A DNA stretch of 30,598 nucleotides from a virus. Below, piece after piece: positions 21,999 through 27,623 of this stretch (position 1 is the first letter of the stretch; every line of letters begins with the position of its first letter). A model generated the notes under the pieces. The model did not search any database, was not told the DNA's origin, and saw nothing but the letters and a program-made list of their open reading frames with translations. The stretch covers positions 1 through 30,598 of the IMG/VR virus record IMGVR_UViG_3300048011_000039. One strand, 5' to 3'. The position numbers were made by a program, and so were the translations under genes.

Positions 21999-22436
21999 TT
22001 ATCCCCCTGCTAGTTTGGCGTACTCCGAACCGGTAGGTTTGGTGAGTTTGACACCCAGATCAATACACCATGCCTCTACTTGTTGCATGAAGTATAGCAT
22101 TTCCCCCCGATCTAGCGTCGATGTGCGCCGAACCTGCGCTGGTATGTTCGTACTGCCGACCTCGATATCCTCTGTGCCGAGGAACTTGTACTTCACCATT
22201 AGCTTCATTTCTTCTTCTGTGCCAGTAAAGCCACCCTTCTTTTTAAAATGCCTCAGCATATCCCTGACCCATACATGGAACAGGTCGTTCTGACTCATTG
22301 AGCGGCGTGGCTTGTACTCTTTAACCTGCCAAGACACTGGCTTGTCCCAGCACCATTCTTTTTCGAGAAACGTCTGAAACGCCTTGATGCGGTCTTTAAT
22401 TTGTATGGGGTCTTTTATAAGCCAGAATTCACCCAT
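21999..22436 (-). CDS. NinB-like recombination protein
   Basis: 145 residues from ATG 22436, which overlaps the preceding TGA. RRSMSQNDLFHVWVRDMLRHF (about residues 47-67) and a C-terminal GEMLYFMQQVEAWCIDLGVK match the overall pattern of the NinB/Orf family, which binds single-stranded DNA and helps recombination in lambda. The protein length agrees with the family. It sits between the possible helicase loader and the phosphoesterase in the recombination cluster. The match is by eye and moderately confident. Confidence 0.65.
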   Translation of the reverse strand: MGEFWLIKDPIQIKDRIKAFQTFLEKEWCWDKPVSWQVKEYKPRRSMSQNDLFHVWVRDMLRHFKKKGGFTGTEEEMKLMVKYKFLGTEDIEVGSTNIPAQVRRTSTLDRGEMLYFMQQVEAWCIDLGVKLTKPTGSEYAKLAGG

Positions 22437-22810
22437 CACCGCGTCACCCTCTCTCCGCTGTAGGTTACATACTGCCCGAACCGCTCAAGGCATAACTGCC
22501 GATAGCTTTCGCTTTGCATGAAGTCGTGTGTCTCCTCGTCGAGCCTCGTCCACTTGCGATAAGGGATGACGCCCGTCACATCTGCGGCTTTTTGCGCAAA
22601 GGGACTAATACCTTTCTCCATTTGTGCCGCTTTCTTTAGCCAGTTAACGACAAACGACTTGCAGTTTTTTTTGCGTCTAGCAGGGTTAGCATCAATCCAA
22701 CACTCTGCGGCGTCATACTCAGCAAAAACATCGACACTAGGATACGCGTGTTGCCACTTAATAAAATCCTCGTCAGCGGGATACCATTCCTCGCCATGAA
22801 AGTCTTTCAA
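22436..22810 (-). CDS. Possible replisome organiser / helicase-loader-like protein
   Basis: 124 residues with a strong AGGAGG ribosome site and an unusual TTG start at 22810. The block AECWIDANPARRKKNCKSFVVNWLKKAAQ (about residues 37-66) resembles the C-terminal region of phage replication initiators and helicase-loader-like proteins, where the W..ANP.RRK...FV.NWL pattern recurs. There is no ATP-binding site. It may recruit host replication enzymes, since the phage carries none of its own. The assignment is tentative. Confidence 0.45.
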   Translation of the reverse strand: MKDFHGEEWYPADEDFIKWQHAYPSVDVFAEYDAAECWIDANPARRKKNCKSFVVNWLKKAAQMEKGISPFAQKAADVTGVIPYRKWTRLDEETHDFMQSESYRQLCLERFGQYVTYSGERVTR

Positions 22811-23049
22811 TGGAAACCTCCTTCTGCGTTTTGTGCTTTAACTGCCTGATCGACAATGTGGTGAAACAAATGATTGGGTGGAAACGTGCCGTCAAATTCT
22901 CTTCCATCACTTTGCATTTCGAAAATACGCCAAAAGCTAGTTTCATATCTTTGTTCTAGAGTGTCGATTGCCTCTCGACAACCTTCGAAACTTTCATACA
23001 TCCCATCCATTAACCCAGTGCGCATATCAATCAATAGAAACTTACTCAT
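22807..23049 (-). CDS. Small hypothetical early protein
   Basis: 80 residues, start ATG 23049 with the ribosome site AAGGAGAAGGGA directly before it. MSKFLLIDMRTGLMDGMYES leads into EGCREAIDTLEQRYETSFWRIFEMQSDGREF. No family recognised. It is the first gene after the 386-base non-coding stretch. Its ribosome site contains GAAGGGA, complementary to the loop of the sRNA at 23354-23438. Confidence 0.6.
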   Translation of the reverse strand: MSKFLLIDMRTGLMDGMYESFEGCREAIDTLEQRYETSFWRIFEMQSDGREFDGTFPPNHLFHHIVDQAVKAQNAEGGFH

Positions 23050-23081
23050 TCCCTTCTCCTTTTTTTAGACAATAGAAATCA

Positions 23082-23217
23082 TTAGAGGCGGTTGTTGCCC
23101 TATACGAGATTCCAGCTAGTCCATCATTCATACAGTATCAGTGCAGATCATTAACGGCTCTGCCAGACCGCGCCCTTACTACTTGGCAACATAACCACTG
23201 TTCGTCCCCGCCTCTAA
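23082..23217. repeat. Long-range inverted repeat in the non-coding region
   Basis: TTAGAGGCGG at 23082-23091 pairs perfectly with CCGCCTCTAA at 23208-23217. Just inside, GGTT and GTTGCC (23090-23099) can pair with GGCAAC and AACC (23185-23196) around a two-base bulge; the arms share 2 bases. The enclosed 85 bases have no convincing ORF. It could be a structured RNA on either strand or a DNA-level signal. The 23050-23436 gap holds only this and the sRNA gene. Confidence 0.7.
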
Positions 23218-23319
23218 AGGTCGTAGGAATGATTCGGCTTTTGTGAGCGACTGCACCTGAGACAGCACTATTTGACTAGGCTCGACTAGGCGTACATTAA
23301 AAAGAGGATAGGTGATAGG

Positions 23320-23347
23320 TATACAGTCAGCTGTATTGCTGTATAAT
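23320..23347 (+). promoter_or_regulatory. Plus-strand sigma-70 promoter of the small RNA
   Basis: TATACA (23320-23325) is a 4 of 6 match to the -35 and TATAAT (23342-23347) is a perfect -10, spaced 16 bases. The expected start is the G at 23354. It points against the surrounding minus-strand genes. Confidence 0.75.
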
Positions 23348-23353
23348 TTTCCT

Positions 23354-23438
23354 GTCCTAAGTACGCAAGCTAAGGATGCCACGAGCGAATCCCTTCCGCA
23401 AGTGGCTATGGGCCAGTGATGAGCTGGCCCTTTTTTTT
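23354..23438 (+). ncRNA. Phage small RNA candidate, about 85 nt
   Basis: It is bounded by a sigma-70 promoter and a strong intrinsic terminator, with no ORF or ribosome site between. Visible stems: TCCT..AGGA near the 5' end, GCCAC-GA-GCG-loop-CGC-AA-GTGGC (23378-23406), and the terminator GGGCCAG/CTGGCCC. The 9-base loop AATCCCTTC (23388-23396) contains TCCCTTC, which complements GAAGGGA in the ribosome sites of the genes starting at 23049, 25301 and 25496. It lies convergent with the HTH gene at 23437. A regulatory sRNA is the simplest reading; no known family is recognised. Confidence 0.7.
23410..23438 (+). terminator. Strong intrinsic terminator of the small RNA
   Basis: GGGCCAG TGATGAG CTGGCCC (7-bp stem, 7-base loop) is followed by eight T residues. 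It is directional for the plus strand; on the minus strand no U-run follows. Its T-run reaches the stop of the HTH gene at 23437-23439. Confidence 0.93.
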
Positions 23439-23637
23439 AATCCTCTTTACTTAGCAAGTGATACATCGCATACCGCTTGCCATCCTTGTTTTTTATTTCT
23501 GTACGGATATCGTGACCGCCCATGCGAAGCTCATTGATCCGCGCCGCCAACCGAAAACAACCGTAGTCGTTCAAGGCATCCATGGCAGTGATCGGTTTGC
23601 TTTCTAAGTGATCAAGAATTTGCATTGTGTGGCTCAT
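23437..23637 (-). CDS. HTH_55-like small DNA-binding protein
   Basis: 66 residues with an AGGGAG ribosome site. MSHTMQILDHLESKPITAMD ALNDYGCFRLAARINELRMGGHDIRTEIK matches small winged-helix proteins (ALN.YG..RLAARI..LR..GHDI) common in phages. The last part, GKRYAMYHL, is the beta hairpin or wing. It probably binds DNA, perhaps as an excision- or transcription-type regulator. It follows the Cro-like gene with 3 bases between them. It ends convergently with the small RNA. Confidence 0.72.
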   Translation of the reverse strand: MSHTMQILDHLESKPITAMDALNDYGCFRLAARINELRMGGHDIRTEIKNKDGKRYAMYHLLSKED

Positions 23638-23640
23638 AGC

Positions 23641-23850
23641 TTATCTCCCTAATCTCTCAAACTCGTCTAATGACAAGTTGAACATTTGACACAACGTAAC
23701 CACCCGACTGAACTTCATGTCTTCGTGATGACGCCACCGACTAATCTGCACCGGTCTGACATTAAACTCTTGGGCGAGCTGGTGATTGCTGACGCCTGCC
23801 AGTGCTTGAGCCTTCTTGAGTGCGCGTCCCGTGCTAGAAAGGCAGGTCAT
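23641..23850 (-). CDS. Cro/CI-type HTH regulator
   Basis: 69 residues. The helix-turn-helix spans about residues 19-42 (GVSNHQLAQEFNVRPVQISRWR) and matches Cro/CI-type folds, followed by FSRVVTLCQMFNLSLDEF. The start at 23850 overlaps the SSB-like gene by 17 bases. It is the only lambda-repressor-like protein seen and may bind the palindromes at 25319 or 20063. No matching partner repressor or integrase is seen. Confidence 0.75.
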   Translation of the reverse strand: MTCLSSTGRALKKAQALAGVSNHQLAQEFNVRPVQISRWRHHEDMKFSRVVTLCQMFNLSLDEFERLGR

Positions 23851-24121
23851 CTTCTAGCTCCTGTGTCGGTTTTGCGGCTTGACGTGCATTAGCTATTCCT
23901 TGCTTTGCTACTTCGGCTTGATCTGGCTCAAAGGTATCCATCTTTACATACAACTTTCCAGCTTTTGAACGCATGATTTCCATGTTTGCCGAATCACCTT
24001 CAAGGGAATTCAAAAACGGAATAAACTCCGACTTTTTCACCCATAACTTACATATCGCATAGTCAGGTGCATTGTCGTTTCTTTTCGGTATCAATCCGTC
24101 TACAAATGTAATATCAGCCAT
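23834..24121 (-). CDS. Single-stranded DNA-binding-like protein
   Basis: 95 residues with AAGGAG upstream. The C-terminus is LEDDLPF, an acidic tip ending in DLPF that closely resembles the partner-binding tail of bacterial SSB proteins. The body, with APDYAICKLWVKKSEFIPFL and GKLYVKMD, could form an OB-like barrel, but it is short. It follows the Erf-like gene and would supply ssDNA cover for annealing and host replication partners. Another possibility is a small ssDNA-binding accessory protein without an OB fold. Confidence 0.65.
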   Translation of the reverse strand: MADITFVDGLIPKRNDNAPDYAICKLWVKKSEFIPFLNSLEGDSANMEIMRSKAGKLYVKMDTFEPDQAEVAKQGIANARQAAKPTQELEDDLPF

Positions 24122-24704
24122 TGTTTACTAACTCCTTTCTCGCTTGGTTAAATGCGTCGTTACCCTTACAGGCCGTGCGCTCTGTGGTTGTAAAAATGCC
24201 GCCCTTCGTCGGCGCGCGGAACAACTGAGCCATCGTGTCATGGTCGATGTCGCCCCAAATACCAGCGAGTGATTGCCAGTCCTCGTTTGCGATTGCTTCT
24301 TTTGCATACATAACCCAGTCGAAATGATCGCGAACAAGTGCCATGTACTCAAGAAACTCGCCGTCATTCTGCTGTGTGATAGCGTTTGCGACCTCATCGG
24401 CACTGGCTATCTCTGTGCCGCCTAGCCCAAAGAATGCTAAGGCTCTGCCTACCGCTGAACTCTCTGCTACTTCCATTGCCGCCTGGGAGTTAATCTTGCT
24501 TGCCGACCTGACCTCTTCAGCGTGACCAGTAGCGATGACCATACCGGCGGCTGAGATAGTGGCCTTCATAACCACCAACACGTCGTTAGCCTCTACAAGC
24601 TCAGTGAGGATTGTGTAATCAGGATGCTTGGCTCTGAACTCAGCCACACGCAATGCAACCGTCTTGTATTCCTTACCGTGGATTTTAACAATGCCATCAG
24701 ACAT
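24114..24704 (-). CDS. Erf-like single-strand annealing protein
   Basis: 196 residues with an AGGGGG ribosome site. KEYKTVALRVAEFRAKHPDY at the start, TGHAEEVRSASKINSQAAMEVAESSAVGRALAFFGLGGTEIASADEV in the middle: this pattern of charged helix then E(S/T)SAVGRALA.LG is typical of phage annealing proteins of the Erf/Rad52-like group and related ssDNA proteins. Its neighbour is the SSB-like gene, a usual pair in recombination-dependent phage replication. The rest of the protein is unassigned. Confidence 0.6.
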   Translation of the reverse strand: MSDGIVKIHGKEYKTVALRVAEFRAKHPDYTILTELVEANDVLVVMKATISAAGMVIATGHAEEVRSASKINSQAAMEVAESSAVGRALAFFGLGGTEIASADEVANAITQQNDGEFLEYMALVRDHFDWVMYAKEAIANEDWQSLAGIWGDIDHDTMAQLFRAPTKGGIFTTTERTACKGNDAFNQARKELVNNG

Positions 24705-24994
24705 TACTGGCCCCCTCTGTTTTCATACTCGTAACAGTCAGCGTAACCAGCGTTGTACGCCTCTGACTTGCCGGCACGATGCTCGATGCCTTCTTCGCAG
24801 TCAGTCCAGCCACGAATGAAGTCTTGCTCTGACAGCTCTAAGAAGTCAGCCATCCTCGCTTCCATTACCGCTTCTTGCACATGAAACGTCATTGGCTTAC
24901 GGATTGACAGGTTGTGCAGTTGGCTTACTAGCCCATCAAGCTCTTGGATCAGCTCTGCCTTGATTGGCTTCGGCTCTACAAATTTAATTGACAT
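24704..24994 (-). CDS. Small hypothetical early protein
   Basis: 96 residues. MSIKFVEPKPIKAELIQELD leads to a helical region, and the C-terminus FIRGWTDCEEGIEHRAGKSEAYNAGYADCYEYE has repeated GW/GY...Y patches seen in small uncharacterised phage proteins. No function is assigned. Its start overlaps the end of the previous ORF and its stop touches the Erf-like start, so it is translated in series with them. Confidence 0.6.
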   Translation of the reverse strand: MSIKFVEPKPIKAELIQELDGLVSQLHNLSIRKPMTFHVQEAVMEARMADFLELSEQDFIRGWTDCEEGIEHRAGKSEAYNAGYADCYEYENRGGQ

Positions 24995-25301
24995 AATCTA
25001 GCCCTTCTAGTTTTGCGCAGACTTCTTCTGCGTTAATGATGTTGTGGTCTTGCCATTTGCACGAATGGACACAGATACCGATTTCTTCAACAAACTCTGT
25101 ACGCCCCTCAGACTCGACGGGGTAACGACCGCCTACAGGGTGGTAGTGATCGTCAATTGATTTTTGATCCACAAGAAGTGTGACGACTTTGGCTTCTGCG
25201 TCGTAGTCATCAGCACTCGCCGTGCTATCAATCTTCTCAAGCTCATCGACCCACTTGTCCCAGTCATCGACCTGCTTGCTGATTTGTATTGCTATTTGCA
25301 T
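24984..25301 (-). CDS. First gene of the early operon, hypothetical
   Basis: 105 residues with a GGGAG ribosome site. MQIAIQISKQVDDWDKWVDE begins an acidic protein that continues with DYDAEAKVVTLLVDQ and a two-cysteine region HSCKWQDH. No family recognised. Its ribosome region (GAAGGGAGAAAGCGATG) is similar to that of the plus-strand gene at 25496, and both proteins start MQI. It lies directly downstream of the parS-like palindrome. Confidence 0.6.
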   Translation of the reverse strand: MQIAIQISKQVDDWDKWVDELEKIDSTASADDYDAEAKVVTLLVDQKSIDDHYHPVGGRYPVESEGRTEFVEEIGICVHSCKWQDHNIINAEEVCAKLEGLDYVN

Positions 25302-25318
25302 CGCTTTCTCCCTTCAAA

Positions 25319-25332
25319 GTTCCACATGGAAC
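25319..25332. promoter_or_regulatory. parS-like palindrome / operator at the early promoter
   Basis: GTTCCACATGGAAC is a perfect palindrome with six-base arms (GTTCCA/TGGAAC) around CA. It differs by one base from the core GTTCCACGTGGAAC found in Pseudomonas chromosomal parS sites. It overlaps the predicted start of early transcription on the minus strand. It could bind host ParB or a phage repressor. Confidence 0.65.
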
Positions 25333-25336
25333 ACTT

Positions 25337-25342
25337 ACTATA
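25337..25342 (-). promoter_or_regulatory. Early promoter -10 candidate
   Basis: The minus strand has TATAGT here, 5 of 6 to the consensus, and transcription would begin near 25330, inside the palindrome. The -35 is unclear; TTGCGC lies 20 bases upstream. AT-rich runs follow upstream (about 25377-25410). The same bases hold TATAAT on the plus strand (25339-25344), so either direction could be used. Confidence 0.5.
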
Positions 25343-25409
25343 ATTGCACCATTCAGGGCAAAGCGCAACCACTTTACGATAAATATTTTTCTTTTTTTGT
25401 TAATTTAAT

Positions 25410-25437
25410 TTGGTTACGGGGTTTACATGGTTATCAT
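25410..25437 (+). promoter_or_regulatory. Plus-strand promoter candidate for 25496-25910
   Basis: TTGGTT (25410-25415) and TATCAT (25432-25437) are spaced 16 bases. The -10 matches 5 of 6, the -35 only 3 of 6. Transcription would begin near 25444, just before the shared leader element. Confidence 0.4.
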
Positions 25438-25455
25438 TTAAGAGCAAACTGTATT

Positions 25456-25498
25456 CATCGGCTGGGTACACAGCTACTAACCAAGGGAGAAGGGAATG
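25456..25498 (+). repeat. Shared 5' leader element, copy 2
   Basis: It starts CATCGGCTGGGTACACAGCT and runs through AACCAAGGGAGAA to the ATG at 25496. It matches copy 1 (19748-19705, minus strand) at 34 of the first 36 bases, then differs slightly before the start codon. Its presence at two unrelated genes on opposite strands suggests a mobile or selected control element. Confidence 0.85.
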
Positions 25499-25756
25499 CA
25501 AATTAAACTTAATAAAAGAGAAGTAGAGCTGTTTTACGCGGGCTTGTTACTTGGGAAAATCTTAGATGTGGATCAAGAATACTCCACACATGACTGTGTC
25601 GGGTTTGGGGATTTTGAAGGGATGCTCATACAGCTGTGCAAAAAAACACTGACGCTTGACTTTGACCATACCGATGGTCGCGACAAGTATTTCGCAAGCA
25701 TAGGCATTATGTATGAAGCCCAAAAAGAAGTTAAAGAATGGCTCGGTGGAGATTAA
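25496..25756 (+). CDS. Plus-strand early hypothetical protein 1
   Basis: 86 residues with AAGGGAGAAGGGA directly before the ATG. MQIKLNKREVELFYAGLLLG leads to DQEYSTHDCVGFGDFEGMLIQLCKKTLTLDFDHTDGRD, then a helical end. No family recognised. It is divergent from the early operon and carries the shared leader. It may encode an early host-takeover protein, but this is inferred only from position and small size. Confidence 0.6.
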   Translation: MQIKLNKREVELFYAGLLLGKILDVDQEYSTHDCVGFGDFEGMLIQLCKKTLTLDFDHTDGRDKYFASIGIMYEAQKEVKEWLGGD

Positions 25757-25760
25757 TAAT

Positions 25761-25910
25761 ATGTTCGGTTACACAATCATAGGTAGAGACGGGGGCGAAG
25801 CGTATACCTCTGAGCCTGAGTATGAGACATACGAAGATGCTTACAAGGCTGGCGATCATACCTTGTGCGACATGAACGAGGGTTCGCTAGAGGTCTGGGA
25901 AGAAGACTAA
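25761..25910 (+). CDS. Plus-strand early hypothetical protein 2
   Basis: 49 residues from ATG 25761, with GGTGGAG about 10 bases upstream. A longer frame starting at 25713 overlaps gene 1 and is less likely. MFGYTIIGRDGGEAYTSEPE is followed by TYEDAYKAGDHTLCDMNEGSLEVWEED, an acidic small protein. Its stop TAA (25908-25910) overlaps the endolysin stop on the other strand. No terminator follows. Confidence 0.55.
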   Translation: MFGYTIIGRDGGEAYTSEPEYETYEDAYKAGDHTLCDMNEGSLEVWEED

Positions 25911-26254
25911 CCGTAGGTCCACATTACAGGTGTGGTTGCGCGCATATCAACATGGACGAATGTTCGTGCTACACCTATTCCACCAAATCCCATGCTCAGG
26001 GCTTCTTTAACAATCCGCATTCTATCAACGCCATTCGATACGGCGATGTCACAAGCGATTCCCTGCGTGTGTGTGCCTCCTTTTTCTTTGTTGCGCTCTG
26101 CTGTGTGTTCTTTCGAGCGATACCCTGACGTAATGACCATCGGCTGACCCACACGCTCACGTAGCTCATCGAGCATATGGATGAACTCAGGCTTCATGTC
26201 ACTCTCGCCAGTCTCACGACAGCGAAACTCGCTGATATCAAAATGCTTATACAT
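25907..26254 (-). CDS. Endolysin, peptidase M15 (L-alanyl-D-Glu / D-Ala-D-Ala type)
   Basis: 115 residues from ATG 26254, whose TGATG overlaps the holin stop. The M15 core has SGYRS at 43-47, H62 and D69 in THTQGIACDI, and H101 in FVHVDMR. These are the three zinc ligands of the family. It would cleave peptides of cell-wall peptidoglycan. It has no signal peptide, so it needs the holin to reach the wall. The gene is short but complete for this type. Confidence 0.92.
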   Translation of the reverse strand: MYKHFDISEFRCRETGESDMKPEFIHMLDELRERVGQPMVITSGYRSKEHTAERNKEKGGTHTQGIACDIAVSNGVDRMRIVKEALSMGFGGIGVARTFVHVDMRATTPVMWTYG

Positions 26255-26652
26255 CAATTTTCTCTCGATACACCTTTGGTTTTTTCGTAGCTACGCATTG
26301 CGCCCAATCCTAACATACCCATCAGTACCGGCATCATTGTCTCTAGGTCAATTAGTGGAATTGTCACCTCAATAGCCAGCAGAGCCAGAACAAAGTTGGT
26401 AAACGGTATTACCATAAAGTTGCCGGTCATACCTAGAACACAGCACCAACCTACAGCAGGACGCCATCCAGATACAAACAATGACTTATGTGCCGCCTCT
26501 ACCTTGTTGACTTCAAGCTGTGCCTTTGCGAGTTCCTGCGCGTGGCGCTCTGCCATCGTGCTTAACTCGTGAGCTATGCGAGCCTTCTGGTCTTTGTCCT
26601 CAATAAACTTATCAAGCAAGCCAGCGACTGGTCCTATCAATGATTCGATCAT
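26254..26652 (-). CDS. Holin (three transmembrane, GTA_holin_3TM-like)
   Basis: 132 residues. A charged N-terminal helix (about 1-52) precedes AAHKSLFVSGWRPAVGWCCVLG, a patch typical of the GTA holin family, and three hydrophobic segments at about 65-80, 84-102 and 106-122. The end is basic (KTKGVSREN). It sits between the XhlA-like gene and the endolysin, a standard lysis cassette order. It would form membrane pores that release the endolysin. Confidence 0.85.
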   Translation of the reverse strand: MIESLIGPVAGLLDKFIEDKDQKARIAHELSTMAERHAQELAKAQLEVNKVEAAHKSLFVSGWRPAVGWCCVLGMTGNFMVIPFTNFVLALLAIEVTIPLIDLETMMPVLMGMLGLGAMRSYEKTKGVSREN

Positions 26653-26654
26653 AT

Positions 26655-26843
26655 TTACTTAAAGTAATCGGCTAGGAAAACAGCACCAACAATAAAAGGA
26701 TACAAAGCAAAGACAGCGTTGCGGTTACTGGCGATGTCTTTATGTGCGGCATCAATCTTCTCATCGAGGCGGCGTAGGCGTTCTTCACACAACTTCTCAT
26801 GGTGTGCCAATTTCTCAAGAGCTTTTTCTGCAAGTTCCATCAT
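26655..26843 (-). CDS. XhlA-like small membrane protein of the lysis cassette
   Basis: 62 residues from ATG 26843, where AGGA lies 5 bases upstream; a GTG at 26876 is weaker. A charged coiled-coil (HHEKLCEERLRRLDEKIDAA, about residues 14-33) leads to a single C-terminal transmembrane segment (FALYPFIVGAVFLADYF). This matches haemolysin XhlA-type proteins, which help holins. The next gene, 3 bases away, is the holin. Confidence 0.68.
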   Translation of the reverse strand: MMELAEKALEKLAHHEKLCEERLRRLDEKIDAAHKDIASNRNAVFALYPFIVGAVFLADYFK

Positions 26844-26880
26844 CCTATTCCTATGTCCGATGACGTATTTTATCACACGG

Positions 26881-27336
26881 TCAAGAAAAGATGAGCATCA
26901 CAATTCCGCTGATTAATCCTAGGCACAAAAAAATGCCCACACTGAATAAAAGGTTTTCTCGCATTTCGATCTGCCGGTAAACAGCTTCCTCGCGCTCCTT
27001 GGCGACCTGCTTGCGTAACTCCCTAAACTCAGTCAGCCCTTGCGCGCCATACGCGTAGTTAATCATTTGGATAATTTCGGATTGCTGAGACTCGATTTTT
27101 TTGCGTAGGGCAAATAGGCGCACCGCTTCGGCCTCAACGGATTTAGAAAAGACTATTCGTTTAAAAGGGGAAACATTCTTAACTTTCTTATCAGCATACA
27201 GCACATCGGAGGCCGCGCCGTAGAAGTTAGCCACTTGACCCATAACATCGTGCGCTTCACGACCAGCCTCAACCAAGGCTTTCACCATCGCGTAGGCTTT
27301 AGTCGCGGTTGCCGCCGCCGTGATTGGATCAAGCAT
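26881..27336 (-). CDS. Conserved marine-phage protein with C-terminal TM
   Basis: 151 residues from ATG 27336; a GTG at 27348 lies within a hairpin and is less likely. MLDPITAAATATKAYAMVKA starts a helical body with several charged helices (KSVEAEAVRLFALRKKIESQ), and residues about 128-150 (LLFSVGIFLCLGLISGIVML) form a membrane segment. I know this pattern from small uncharacterised marine phage proteins near lysis genes. It may be a membrane component of lysis or assembly. Function unknown. Confidence 0.7.
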   Translation of the reverse strand: MLDPITAAATATKAYAMVKALVEAGREAHDVMGQVANFYGAASDVLYADKKVKNVSPFKRIVFSKSVEAEAVRLFALRKKIESQQSEIIQMINYAYGAQGLTEFRELRKQVAKEREEAVYRQIEMRENLLFSVGIFLCLGLISGIVMLIFS

Positions 27337-27361
27337 AAAAAAGCCCACCGTGTAGATGGGC
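27337..27361 (-). terminator. Terminator-like hairpin directly before an ATG
   Basis: The minus strand reads GCCCA then TGGGC around a 9-base loop, followed by TTTTTT and immediately ATG 27336. The stem is short (5 bp), so termination would be partial. It separates the fibre-accessory genes from the lysis cassette. Confidence 0.55.
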
Positions 27362-27381
27362 CTATTTTACCATGTGGCGGA

Positions 27382-27594
27382 TTATTCTTCCGCTGGCTCT
27401 TCTAATGATGTGGCTAGTGCGCTAACAAATGCCTCACGACCAAATGCTAGTTGATCGAGGTTAAACCTCATGCTTGCCATTTTACGGTCGAGGTCGGTGA
27501 TGTGGTTGACCATAGCTTGTTCTTGCTCAGTCATGTCGTCAACAAAATACTCTTTGTCGTTTACTGTGATTGGGGTCTTTTCATTTTTTCCCAT
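27382..27594 (-). CDS. DUF6447-like small conserved phage protein
   Basis: 70 residues with AGGAGAAAG upstream. MGKNEKTPITVNDKEYFVDD MTEQEQAMVNHITDLDRKMASMRFNLDQLAFGREAF is helical and resembles small proteins beside tail fibres of many marine phages (VNHI.DLDRK.....FNLDQL..GR..F). Possibly a fibre-assembly or virion component. No enzymatic motif. Family recognised by pattern only. Confidence 0.65.
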   Translation of the reverse strand: MGKNEKTPITVNDKEYFVDDMTEQEQAMVNHITDLDRKMASMRFNLDQLAFGREAFVSALATSLEEPAEE

Positions 27595-27623
27595 GTCACT
27601 TTCTCCTAGTTGTGGTTAAAATT

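Noticed and set aside
23179-23382. 67-residue minus-strand ORF (GTG start) across the inverted repeat and antisense to the sRNA
   Set aside because: Poorly spaced ribosome site, no family pattern, and it runs through the sRNA promoter and the inverted repeat arm; a chance frame is likelier.
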